Assembly (NCBI GenBank): GCA_900696485.1
Contig: CAADGG010000043.1
Location: 1 to 35,836, forward strand
From: an uncultured Pseudomonadota bacterium
Lineage (GTDB): Bacteria > Myxococcota_A > UBA9160 > PR03
Length of the DNA: 35,836 bases
Direction: 5' to 3'
Shown here: piece by piece, positions 16,509 to 25,906 of the stretch
Layout of the letters: each line of letters opens with the position of its first letter
How positions within the stretch are numbered: position 1 is the stretch's first letter
Notes under the pieces: generated by a model
Told to the model about the DNA's origin: nothing
The model's input: only the letters and a program-made list of their open reading frames with translations
The model's database searches: none
Translations under genes and position numbers: made by a program

Positions 16509-17543
16509 ATGGCCCGGCCGCCGGACCTGCGCCGGCTCGAGACGCTGCTGGATGGCTTCTCCCGGCTGCGTCTGCTGGTCGTCGGCGATCTCGTGCTCGA
16601 CGAGTATCTGTGGGGGGATGTCGATCGGGTGAGCCCGGAGGCGCCGGTGCCGGTCGTGCACATCCATCGCGAGTCGATGGTGCTCGGCGGCGCCGGCAAC
16701 GTGGTTCGCAATGCGGTGGCGCTCGGGGCGAGCTGCGAGTTCTGCGCAGCCGTCGGCGACGATCGTGCCGGCGACCGGGTCGTCTCGTTGTTGGCCGATC
16801 TCGGGGTGTCGACGGCCGGCCTCGTGCGCGTCGCCGACCGGCCGACGACGCGCAAGACCCGCGTCGTCGCGCGCTCGCAGCAGATCGTCCGTTTCGATCG
16901 CGAGACCACCGAGCCGGTGACGCCGCGCACGGCGCGGGCGCTGCTGGCGGCCGTCGACGCGGCGTTGCCGCATTGCGACGGCGTCGTGCTCGAGGACTAC
17001 GGCAAGGGCTTGCTGGCGCCGCGGGTGCTGCGGGCGGCGATGCGTCGCTTCGCTGCGGCCGGGGTGCCGGTGAGCGTCGATCCGAAGGCGGACCTTGCGG
17101 CCTATCGAGGGGCCTCCCTGGTCAAACCCAATCTGCGCGAAGTGGAGTCGTTGACCGGTGCCCGCATCGTGTCGCGCACGGACCTCGAGCGAGCGGCCCT
17201 GCGGCTGCGGCGGCGCCTGGGTGGCGCCGACCTGGTCGTGACGCGGGGAGCCTCCGGCATGACGCTTTTCGGCGACGACGCGCACGGAGTCGAAGTCGCA
17301 ACGCCGCCTCGCGAGGTCTTCGACGTGCAGGGGGCGGGCGATACCGCCATCGCCGCGTTGACGCTGGCGTTGCGCGCGGGCGGTTCGCTGTTCGAGGCGG
17401 CGGTCCTCGCGAACGCCGCCGCCGGGGTCGTCGTCGGCAAGGTCGGGACCGCGACGGCGAGCCCCGACGAGGTGCGCGAGCAGCTGCCGGCGGCGTTGGA
17501 GGCCGCTCGTGGAGAACCAGCCGCGCAGAGGGAGCGAACGTGA
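16509..17543 (+). CDS. rfaE1: RfaE1, D-glycero-beta-D-manno-heptose 7-phosphate kinase
   Basis: This PfkB-type sugar kinase has 344 residues and corresponds to the N-terminal half of E. coli HldE. It phosphorylates heptose 7-phosphate at C1 in the ADP-heptose pathway that feeds the two heptosyltransferases upstream. Landmarks are LVVGDLVLDEYLWGDVDRVSPEAPVPVV, LGGAGNVVRNAVALG, DPKADLAAYRG...KPNLREVE, and the signature DVQGAGDT (272-279) with catalytic Asp 278; Gln replaces the Thr usual in D-x-TGAGDT. No nucleotidyltransferase domain is fused, and rfaE2, gmhA and gmhB are not in the window. ATG 16509 is chosen, with GTG 16506 equally possible. The stop overlaps yicC (GTGA). Confidence 0.92.
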   Translation: MARPPDLRRLETLLDGFSRLRLLVVGDLVLDEYLWGDVDRVSPEAPVPVVHIHRESMVLGGAGNVVRNAVALGASCEFCAAVGDDRAGDRVVSLLADLGVSTAGLVRVADRPTTRKTRVVARSQQIVRFDRETTEPVTPRTARALLAAVDAALPHCDGVVLEDYGKGLLAPRVLRAAMRRFAAAGVPVSVDPKADLAAYRGASLVKPNLREVESLTGARIVSRTDLERAALRLRRRLGGADLVVTRGASGMTLFGDDAHGVEVATPPREVFDVQGAGDTAIAALTLALRAGGSLFEAAVLANAAAGVVVGKVGTATASPDEVREQLPAALEAARGEPAAQRERT

Positions 17544-18430
17544 TCCGCAGCATGACCGGCTATGGCCAGGCGTTCTTCGAGGTGGACGGTGCCGGCTTCG
17601 AGGTGGAGGCGCGCAGCGTCAATCACCGCCATCTCGACGTGAAGGTGCGCGTGCCGCGCGGACTGTCCGCGTTCGAGAACGAGTTGCGGGTGCAGGCCAG
17701 TGAGCAGCTCGTGCGCGGCAAGGTCGACGTCAGCGTGCGCGCGACGTCGGGCGCCGGCCTGGCCGACACCGTGGAGCTCGATCTCGCGGTGGCCGAGCGC
17801 TATCTCGCCGCGGCCCGCACGCTGCGCGAGCGGGACGGCGTGGTCGGCCACCTGGAGGTCTCCGCCCTGCTCGCGCTGCCCGGCGTGGCCCGCGTGGTCG
17901 AGCGCCAGCTCGAGGAAGAGACGGTCCGCGCCGCACTGCGCCGGGCGCTCGCCGCCGCGCTCGATTCGCTGGACGCCATGCGCCAGGCCGAAGGAGCCGC
18001 CCTCGACCGGGATCTGCGCACGCGCCTGGCCCGGATCGAGGCCTGGGTCGAACAGGTTGCGGCCCGCTCCGGCGAAGTCGCCCAAAGCGTGCGCGACAAG
18101 CTGCGCAAGCGGGCCGAGCAGCTGCGAGACGAGACCGGAATCCTCGATGACGCGCGGCTGCATCAGGAGGTCGTCTGGGCCGCGGATCGCTTGGACGTCA
18201 GCGAGGAGTGCGTACGCCTGCGCAGCCACGTGGCGCAGTTCCTCGCGCTGCTCGACGGCGCCGGTGCGCGCGAGGCCGCCGGACGCCGCCTCGACTTCCT
18301 GCTCCAGGAGATGGGCCGAGAGGCCAACACGATCGGTTCGAAGAGCGCCGATGCGCCGATCGCGCACCAGGTGGTGGAGTTGAAGACGGAGCTCGAACGG
18401 ATCCGCGAACAGGTGCAGAACCTTGAGTGA
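17540..18430 (+). CDS. yicC: YicC-family endoribonuclease
   Basis: This 296-residue protein shows the family hallmarks: RSMTGYGQAFFE at the N-terminus, EARSVNHRHLDVKVRVPR, and a C-terminal DUF1732 domain with LDFLLQEMGREANTIGSKS and VVELKTELERIREQVQNLE. YicC proteins are reported to be ribonucleases or RNase-associated factors affecting small-RNA stability and stationary-phase survival. GTG 17540 is preceded by GAGGGAG and forms GTGA with the rfaE1 stop. yicC-remA-gmk is a common gene order in deltaproteobacteria, so this block is probably ancestral and merely joined to the LPS genes here. Confidence 0.93.
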   Translation: MIRSMTGYGQAFFEVDGAGFEVEARSVNHRHLDVKVRVPRGLSAFENELRVQASEQLVRGKVDVSVRATSGAGLADTVELDLAVAERYLAAARTLRERDGVVGHLEVSALLALPGVARVVERQLEEETVRAALRRALAAALDSLDAMRQAEGAALDRDLRTRLARIEAWVEQVAARSGEVAQSVRDKLRKRAEQLRDETGILDDARLHQEVVWAADRLDVSEECVRLRSHVAQFLALLDGAGAREAAGRRLDFLLQEMGREANTIGSKSADAPIAHQVVELKTELERIREQVQNLE

Positions 18431-18746
18431 GCATGCGGACGACGCGAGCGGGCCGCGTGCGGCCCCGCCGGTCGAGACCGGTCCGACCCGGATCCGCCTG
18501 TTGAATGTCGGCTACGGCAATCGGATCGCCGCGGCACGGATCGTCGCGATCGTCGCGCCGGCTGCGTCGCCGATCCGCCGGCTGCGGCGGGAGGCGACCA
18601 GTCGCGGCAAGCTGGTCGACGCCACCGAAGGGCGCCGGACCCGCTCGATCCTGGTTCTCGACAGCGATCATGTGGTGCTGTCGGCGATCAATCCGGAGAC
18701 GCTGGCGGCCCGGCTCGGAGACGACCGGCCGGACGACGCGTCGTGA
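18423..18746 (+). CDS. RemA-like DUF370 family protein
   Basis: This is a small 107-residue protein. Residues about 23-97 match DUF370 (RemA): RIRLLNVGYGN, IVAIVAPAASPIRRL, GKLVDATEGRRTRSILVLDSD and HVVLSAINPETLAARL. Bacillus RemA is a DNA-binding activator of biofilm-matrix operons; the role of Gram-negative homologues is not established. The N-terminus carries about 22 extra, low-complexity residues compared with the usual about 85-95-residue family. TTG 18423 overlaps the yicC stop and is the only upstream start in this frame. The 3' end forms GTGA with gmk. Confidence 0.88.
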   Translation: MSEHADDASGPRAAPPVETGPTRIRLLNVGYGNRIAAARIVAIVAPAASPIRRLRREATSRGKLVDATEGRRTRSILVLDSDHVVLSAINPETLAARLGDDRPDDAS

Positions 18747-19399
18747 CGGCGCCGCGTCGCGGGATTCCGTTCGTGATCTCGGCGCCGTCCGGGACCGGCA
18801 AGACGACCGTGTGTCGCGGCCTGGTCGCGCGCGACCCCGGTCTGGTGCTGTCGGTCTCCCACACCACCCGGGCTCCGCGACCCGGCGAGCGCGACGGCGT
18901 GGACTACCACTTCGTCGACGAGTCCGAATTCCAGAGACTGGTCGCCGATGGCGCCTTCCTCGAACATGCGCGCTACAGCGCCCATTGCTACGGAACCTCG
19001 TGGCAGGCGATCGAAGCCCCGCTCGAGCGCGGGATCGACGTGTTGCTCGAGATCGAGACCCAGGGCGCACGGCAGGTGCGCGAGCGGCGTTCGGATGCGT
19101 GTCTGATCTTCCTGCTGCCGCCGTCGCTCGTCGAACTCGAGCGGCGCTTGCGGGGCCGCGGGACCGATGGCGACGACGAGATCGCCCGCCGGCTGGCCGT
19201 CGCGCGCCGCGAGTTCGCCGCCGCCCCGCTGTTCGACGCCTTCGTCCTCAACGACGACCTCGAGCGCACGATCGAAATCGTCGGCAGCGTCGTGAACGTC
19301 GCGCGGGCGGGGGGCCGCGAGGCGGCGCGCCAGGCGCGGCCGCTGGCGGCGCTTCGGGGCTGGCTCGATCCGGCCTTGACGGCCTGGCTGCCCGGCTGA
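18743..19399 (+). CDS. gmk: Guanylate kinase
   Basis: This essential nucleotide kinase converts GMP to GDP. The 218 residues contain the P-loop SAPSGTGKTT (13-22), SVSHTTRAPRPGERDGVDYHF for GMP binding, the lid region with RLRGRGTD, and EFAAAPLFDAFVLNDDLE. GTG 18743 overlaps the remA-like stop. The last about 20 residues extend slightly beyond the usual end. The gene ends just before a strong hairpin. Its neighbour rel makes (p)ppGpp from GTP/GDP, so the pair shares guanine nucleotide metabolism. rpoZ, often between gmk and rel in related genomes, is absent. Confidence 0.95.
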   Translation: MTAPRRGIPFVISAPSGTGKTTVCRGLVARDPGLVLSVSHTTRAPRPGERDGVDYHFVDESEFQRLVADGAFLEHARYSAHCYGTSWQAIEAPLERGIDVLLEIETQGARQVRERRSDACLIFLLPPSLVELERRLRGRGTDGDDEIARRLAVARREFAAAPLFDAFVLNDDLERTIEIVGSVVNVARAGGREAARQARPLAALRGWLDPALTAWLPG

Positions 19400-19401
19400 C
19401 C

Positions 19402-19430
19402 GCGATGCCGCCGGTGGACGGCGGCATCGC
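19402..19430 (+). terminator. Hairpin terminator after gmk
   Basis: GCGATGCCGCC (19402-19412) and GGCGGCATCGC (19420-19430) form a perfect 11-bp stem with a 7-base loop, directly after the gmk stop. Only a short TCTCCC follows, so it is not a classical U-tract terminator, but its strength and position make termination or 3'-end protection likely. Confidence 0.5.
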
Positions 19431-19455
19431 TCTCCCGTGCCGGGCGGTCCCGGGC

Positions 19456-19486
19456 GTGAGCGCACCCCCTGGGGCTCCGATATTCT
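19456..19486 (+). promoter_or_regulatory. Possible promoter of rel
   Basis: TATTCT (19481-19486) lies in a locally AT-richer patch 85 bases before the rel ATG and after the gmk hairpin. A weak GTGAGC lies 19 bases upstream. The -35 match and spacing are poor, so this rests mainly on the -10-like box and on the need for a start site after the hairpin. Confidence 0.25.
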
Positions 19487-19570
19487 CTCGGCGAACCGAT
19501 CCACACTTCGGCTCGACGCCCAGCCCCGCGCTGGCCTGCCCGGAGGATCCCGGCTCCCCGAAACCCACCC

Positions 19571-21717
<2,147 letters not shown>

Positions 21718-21721
<4 letters not shown>

Positions 21722-22551
21722 CGAGGCCGCGGGTCTCCGCCGTCGTGATCTGCTGCGATGAGGCCGATCGCATCGGCGACTGCCTGGCCAGCGTGGCCTG
21801 GTGTGACGAGGTGCTGGTCGTCGACTCGGGCAGCCGCGATGGCACGCTCGCAATCGCCCGCGCGCACGCGACGCGGGTGTTCGAGCGGGCATGGCCCGGC
21901 TACGTCGCGCAGAAGAATTTCGCGCTCGAACAAGCGACGGGCGAGTGGGTGCTGTGCCTCGACGCGGACGAGCGTTGCAGCGCCGCGCTGCGGCTGGCCG
22001 TAGAGGCGGCGGTCGCCTCGGATTCGCCGCTGGTCGGCTACCGCGTGAAGCGTCACACCTTCCATCTGGGCCGATGGATCGAGCACGGCGGCTGGTACCC
22101 GGATTGGAAGCTGCGCCTCGTCCGGCGGGGCCGGGCGCGCTGGGGCGGCGTGGATCCGCACGATCAACTGATCGCCGACGGACCCGTCGGCCGACTCGAC
22201 GCCGACCTCGAGCACTTCAGCTATCGGGACTACGCCGACCAGCTCCGGACCGTGCAGCGTTTCTCCGACCTGGTGGCCGAGCAATGGGCGCGGCAAGGAC
22301 GGCGTTTCTCGCCGTGGCGTGCGCTGCTGCATCCGCCGGTGAAGTTCCTCGAGTGCTGGCTCTGGAAACAGGGCTTTCGCGATGGCTGGCCGGGTTTCGT
22401 CATCGCCGCCACCTCGTCGTTCTACGTCTTCGCCAAGCACGTCAAGCTCTGGGAACGCACGGCACGCCGTCAAGAAAGGGGTCGGGTTGGATCGGTCAAC
22501 TTTTCCCCGGAAGGGGAAAAGTTGACCGATCCAACCCGACCCCTTTCTTGA
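21718..22551 (+). CDS. GT2 glycosyltransferase, WaaE/KdtX-like, with palindrome-encoded tail
   Basis: This 277-residue family 2 glycosyltransferase resembles LPS-core beta-1,4-glucosyltransferases (WaaE/KdtX). It shows VVICCDEADRIGDCLASV, VVDSGSRDGT, the metal site CLDADER, and HGGWYPDWKLRLVRRGRARWGG, with a hydrophobic C-terminal region around FVIAATSSFYVFAKH. GTG 21718 is coupled to rel. The last 27 residues (251-277) and the stop codon are encoded by an 88-bp perfect palindrome, so the native C-terminus was probably replaced when that element arrived. The enzyme likely remains functional because the changed part lies after the conserved domain. The sugar specificity is inferred from family only. 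Confidence 0.87.
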
Positions 22552-22554
22552 CGG
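22467..22554. repeat. 88-bp perfect palindrome (REP/MITE-like) between convergent genes
   Basis: Two 42-base arms (22467-22508 and 22513-22554) are exact reverse complements separated by GGAA. The arms run inward from CGTCAAGAAAGGGG to CTTTTCCCC. GC content of an arm is about 57%, clearly below the surroundings. The element supplies the end and stop of the plus-strand GT2 gene and stops one base short of the msbA stop codon on the other strand, so it must act as a very strong bidirectional hairpin. No transposase gene, target duplication or second copy is visible in the window. A REP- or MITE-type mobile palindrome is the likeliest origin. Confidence 0.93.
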
Positions 22555-22555
22555 A

Positions 22556-24418
22556 TCAGACCTGGAGGCGCACGAGGTCGCGGTAGAGGCCGGGTTCTTC
22601 GAGCAGTTCCTCGTGGCTTCCGATCCTCGAGATGGCGCCGTTCTCGAGCACCACGATCTGGTCGGCCTTGCGCACCGTCGAGAGGCGATGCGCGATGACG
22701 ACCACGGTGCGTCCCCGCATCAGCCGGTCCACCGCCTTCTGGACCAGCCGCTCGCTCTGCGCGTCGAGCGCGCTGGTGGCTTCGTCGAAGATCAGCAGCG
22801 CCGGATCGCGCAGCAGCGCGCGGGCGATGGCCACCCGCTGGCGCTGGCCGCCCGAAAGCTTCGCCCCGGCCTCGCCGACGGCGGTGTCGTAGCCCTCGGG
22901 CAGGGCCGCCACGAACTCGTCGACGTGAGCCGCCCGGGCGGCCGCCTCGATCTCGGCATCGCTGGCGCCCGGCCGGCCGAAGCGGATGTTCTCCCGGATC
23001 GTTCCGGCGAACAAGAACGCATCCTGGGCCACGACGGCGACCTGTGCGGCCAGCGAGTGGCGCGCGATCCGGCGCAGGTCGACGCCATCGAATTCGATCG
23101 AACCCGCGTCGGGGTCGTGCAGACGCAGCAACAGGTCCGCGAGCGTGGTCTTGCCGGCCCCCGTCCGTCCGACCAGCGCGACGACCTCGCCGGCCCGGAT
23201 CTCGAGCGAGACATCACGCAGCACCGGTTCGCGGCCGTACGAGAAGCGCACCTTGGAGATCCGGATGCCCTCGCGCAGGCCGTCGATCGCCACAGCGTCC
23301 GGCGCATCGCCCGCCTCGGGCTCGCGGTCGATCAGCTCGAAGAAGCGCTCGGCGGACGGCAGCGCATCCTGCAGCTGCGTCCAGGCCTTGGTGAGATCCC
23401 GCGTCGCGCGCTGGGCCGTGATCATCACCGTGGCGAACACCGCCAGCGCCCCGGTCGTGAGGCCCCAGGTCTGTTGCAGGACCAGCCAGGCCCCGATGCC
23501 GAGCACGACGAGCCCGACGGTGTTGGTGATCGCCTCGACGAAGCTGCGCGACAAGACCCGGTTGCGGACCACGCGCATGGTGCGCCGGAACAACCGCTCG
23601 TTCTCGCGGCCGAAGCTCTCGGCCTCGAAGCGCTCGGCGCGGAACGCCTTGATGGTCTTGATGCCGGAGAGGATCTGCATCAGGCGCTGGATCACGTCTC
23701 CCGTCGTTTCCTGCCGACGGCGGGCGGTGTACCGGATGCGGCGCCCGAACACCGCCACGACGCCCACCAGCAGCGGGGACAGCGCGAGCACCAGCAGCGC
23801 CAGCTGCCAGGAGATCAGGAGCAGCGTCGCGACACTCGCCAGCACGAACAAGCCGGCCTCGATGATGTCTCCGAGCAGCACCCGCAGCGCCTGGTGCGAG
23901 AGGACGGCGTCATGGAGAGTGCGCGTGAGCGCATCGCCGCGACGCAGCTCGTGGTGGATGCCCAGCGGCAGCGAGAGCAGCGTGCCGGCCATCTGGCGCT
24001 GGATATCGATCAGGACGCGCCCGAGCGCCCACTCGGTCAACACGACCGAGCCGAAGTGCGCGACCGGCAGCACGAAGGCGAGCAGCAGGCCGGCGAAGAG
24101 CAGCCCGAGGAGCCGATCGGAGAACGAGAGCCCTTCCGACGGGGCGACGGCGGCCGCGGGAGCCGGTGCTTCTCCGCGCAGTGCGCCCGGCAGCGCGCGG
24201 GTGAGGAGTCGCTCGAACCCGGGCCAGGTCAGCCGCGACGGCACGTCTGGCGCGTCGCTGCCCGCCGCCGGCAACACGTCGTCGATCAGCGGCTTGATGA
24301 GCCACGTGCGCCCCATGCGGGCGCCCGATTGGAGGCCCGTGAGCAGCACCGCCGCGATCAGAACGAACGCGTAGGGACGCGCGTACCCGATCAGGCGGAG
24401 CAGCGGCGATCGGTGCAT
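22556..24418 (-). CDS. msbA: MsbA-type lipid A/LPS ABC flippase
   Basis: This full-length half-transporter has 620 residues. The N-terminal membrane domain has about six hydrophobic helices with a Pro/Ala-rich periplasmic insert after the first (about 50-95). The nucleotide-binding domain carries Walker A GRTGAGKTT (417-425), the LSGGQRQRVAIARALL signature, Walker B LLIFDEATSALD and the VIAHRLSTV switch. Such homodimers flip lipid A-core across the inner membrane. The identity rests on the domain type plus the surrounding LPS genes. ATG 24418 lies 72 bases downstream of the FAD oxidoreductase on the same strand. The 3' end abuts the palindrome. Confidence 0.88.
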   Translation of the reverse strand: MHRSPLLRLIGYARPYAFVLIAAVLLTGLQSGARMGRTWLIKPLIDDVLPAAGSDAPDVPSRLTWPGFERLLTRALPGALRGEAPAPAAAVAPSEGLSFSDRLLGLLFAGLLLAFVLPVAHFGSVVLTEWALGRVLIDIQRQMAGTLLSLPLGIHHELRRGDALTRTLHDAVLSHQALRVLLGDIIEAGLFVLASVATLLLISWQLALLVLALSPLLVGVVAVFGRRIRYTARRRQETTGDVIQRLMQILSGIKTIKAFRAERFEAESFGRENERLFRRTMRVVRNRVLSRSFVEAITNTVGLVVLGIGAWLVLQQTWGLTTGALAVFATVMITAQRATRDLTKAWTQLQDALPSAERFFELIDREPEAGDAPDAVAIDGLREGIRISKVRFSYGREPVLRDVSLEIRAGEVVALVGRTGAGKTTLADLLLRLHDPDAGSIEFDGVDLRRIARHSLAAQVAVVAQDAFLFAGTIRENIRFGRPGASDAEIEAAARAAHVDEFVAALPEGYDTAVGEAGAKLSGGQRQRVAIARALLRDPALLIFDEATSALDAQSERLVQKAVDRLMRGRTVVVIAHRLSTVRKADQIVVLENGAISRIGSHEELLEEPGLYRDLVRLQV

Positions 24419-24490
24419 GGTGCCCTCGCGGACGGTGGCGTGCCGGCGGCCGTTCCGAGCTGCGAGCGCATCGCGCGAGCGGGTCCGGCG

Positions 24491-25906
24491 TCAGCGCAGC
24501 TCGGAGAGGATGGCCTCGCCAGCGCGCCAGCCTAGCAGGCAGTCCCCCTCCACCCCCAGCACCCCGACCTGTTCGCGTGGGAGTCGGAACACCGACGGCT
24601 TCGACAGCAGCCGCAGCTCGATCTCACCGGGCCAACCGGTGCCCGGCGGCGGATCCTCGAGCGCCAACTCGTCGTCCCACCCCGGCCGCGGCAGCGGAGC
24701 CAGGAGCCGGGCGTGTTCGCGGGCAAACGGCATGAGGCTCAGCACGCCCTCGGCCACGGTGCGTTCCAGCTCGGCGTCCTCTTCGACACCGGACGGGAGC
24801 AGGAAGGCCGCCACGACGACGACGTCGCGTCCGTGTCGCTCCGGGTAGACCGAGATGCGCACCAGGTTCCCCCCCTCGAAGGCAGCGAGCGGATCGCGCA
24901 CGTGCAGCACCCGGCGGGCCATGCCCTCGGGCAGCGCGTGGGCGGGCATGCGCAGCGCGATCCATCCCCGCCGGCGCAACGGCGGGGCGTCCGGCAGGAA
25001 ATCCGGAACCTCACCGTCCCCCGAGCCCGCGAGCCAGTGGCGGAGCGGCCCGAGCGGAGAGTTCAGGACCAGCGCCCGGCCGCACCACACCTCGTCCGAC
25101 AGGGCCGGCTTGATCCCGGCGAAATCTCCGATCGAGACCAGTTCGAAGCGATTCGGCAACAGCCGGATTTCGCCGTGCAGCGCCTGCAGTCGGCGGCGCA
25201 ACAGCCCGAGCAGGGAATCCTCGGGGGATTCCCAGACGGTGCCGCCCTCGAGCGCGCCGCCGAGCAGCCGCGCACGCGCCTCGGGCGGAGCCGCCGGATG
25301 GGCGACGTTCACGAGCGCGTGCAGCTGCGCGTCGAGCAGCGGCGCCAGCGATTCGGTCGGTTGGCTCACCTCGCCCGGCAGGCCCCGGGCGTGGCGGGAG
25401 ACGCGCGGCCCGCTCGACCGGCCGAGCCCGGCCAGACGTCCCGCACGCACGATCGGCGCCTCGAGCAGCGCGTCCCGTTCCGCGGCGGCTGCTTCGGCGA
25501 GCCCGCGAACCAGGGCTCGCGCCGTGTCCGGCTTCGCGAGACCCCAGGCCACCAGTTCCTCGGCCGTTCGCGCCGGGGTGCCGAGATCGACACGGGCGTC
25601 CGGGAACACGACCTGGTAGGCGGTGGGATCGGGCCGGAGGCGTCGGCGGTCGATCAGCGGAAGCGCCAGCGCGCGGAGGCAGGCATCGAGCACCCCTCCC
25701 GGTGCGGCGCCGGCCAGGAAGAACGGCTCGCGCACGGCGACCGGCAGGCGCGCCGCGTGCTCCTCCTCGACCACCAACACCCGCAAGCGCCCCATCGCCA
25801 GCCGGACCGCGGCGACGAGGCCAGGGAGGCCGCTGCCGAGCACCACGACATCCCAGCGCCGGGCGCGGGTTCGCGAGCGGGCTCCCTCGAGCGAGACGCT
25901 GCGCAT
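24491..25906 (-). CDS. FAD-dependent oxidoreductase of unknown substrate (phytoene desaturase/amine oxidase-like fold)
   Basis: This 471-residue protein has an N-terminal dinucleotide-binding motif VVVLGSGLPGLVAAVRLA (GSGLPG at 24-29) followed by an acidic strand end VVEEE, as in NAD(P)/FAD-binding Rossmann proteins related to phytoene desaturases. The C-terminal FAD motif is atypical: VGVLGVEGDCLLGWRAGEA rather than the usual AGD-x(n)-G form. The middle is rich in Ala/Arg/Leu and I cannot match it to a known enzyme. Its ATG shares a base with the purM stop (TGATG), so it is coupled to purM, and msbA follows. An LPS, lipid or isoprenoid role is only a guess from context. Confidence 0.7.
   Translation of the reverse strand: MRSVSLEGARSRTRARRWDVVVLGSGLPGLVAAVRLAMGRLRVLVVEEEHAARLPVAVREPFFLAGAAPGGVLDACLRALALPLIDRRRLRPDPTAYQVVFPDARVDLGTPARTAEELVAWGLAKPDTARALVRGLAEAAAAERDALLEAPIVRAGRLAGLGRSSGPRVSRHARGLPGEVSQPTESLAPLLDAQLHALVNVAHPAAPPEARARLLGGALEGGTVWESPEDSLLGLLRRRLQALHGEIRLLPNRFELVSIGDFAGIKPALSDEVWCGRALVLNSPLGPLRHWLAGSGDGEVPDFLPDAPPLRRRGWIALRMPAHALPEGMARRVLHVRDPLAAFEGGNLVRISVYPERHGRDVVVVAAFLLPSGVEEDAELERTVAEGVLSLMPFAREHARLLAPLPRPGWDDELALEDPPPGTGWPGEIELRLLSKPSVFRLPREQVGVLGVEGDCLLGWRAGEAILSELR

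Noticed and set aside
22467..22554. Palindrome as a simple intrinsic terminator only
   Set aside because: Arms of 42 perfectly matched bases are far longer than ordinary terminators, and the element supplies coding sequence; termination is probably a secondary effect.
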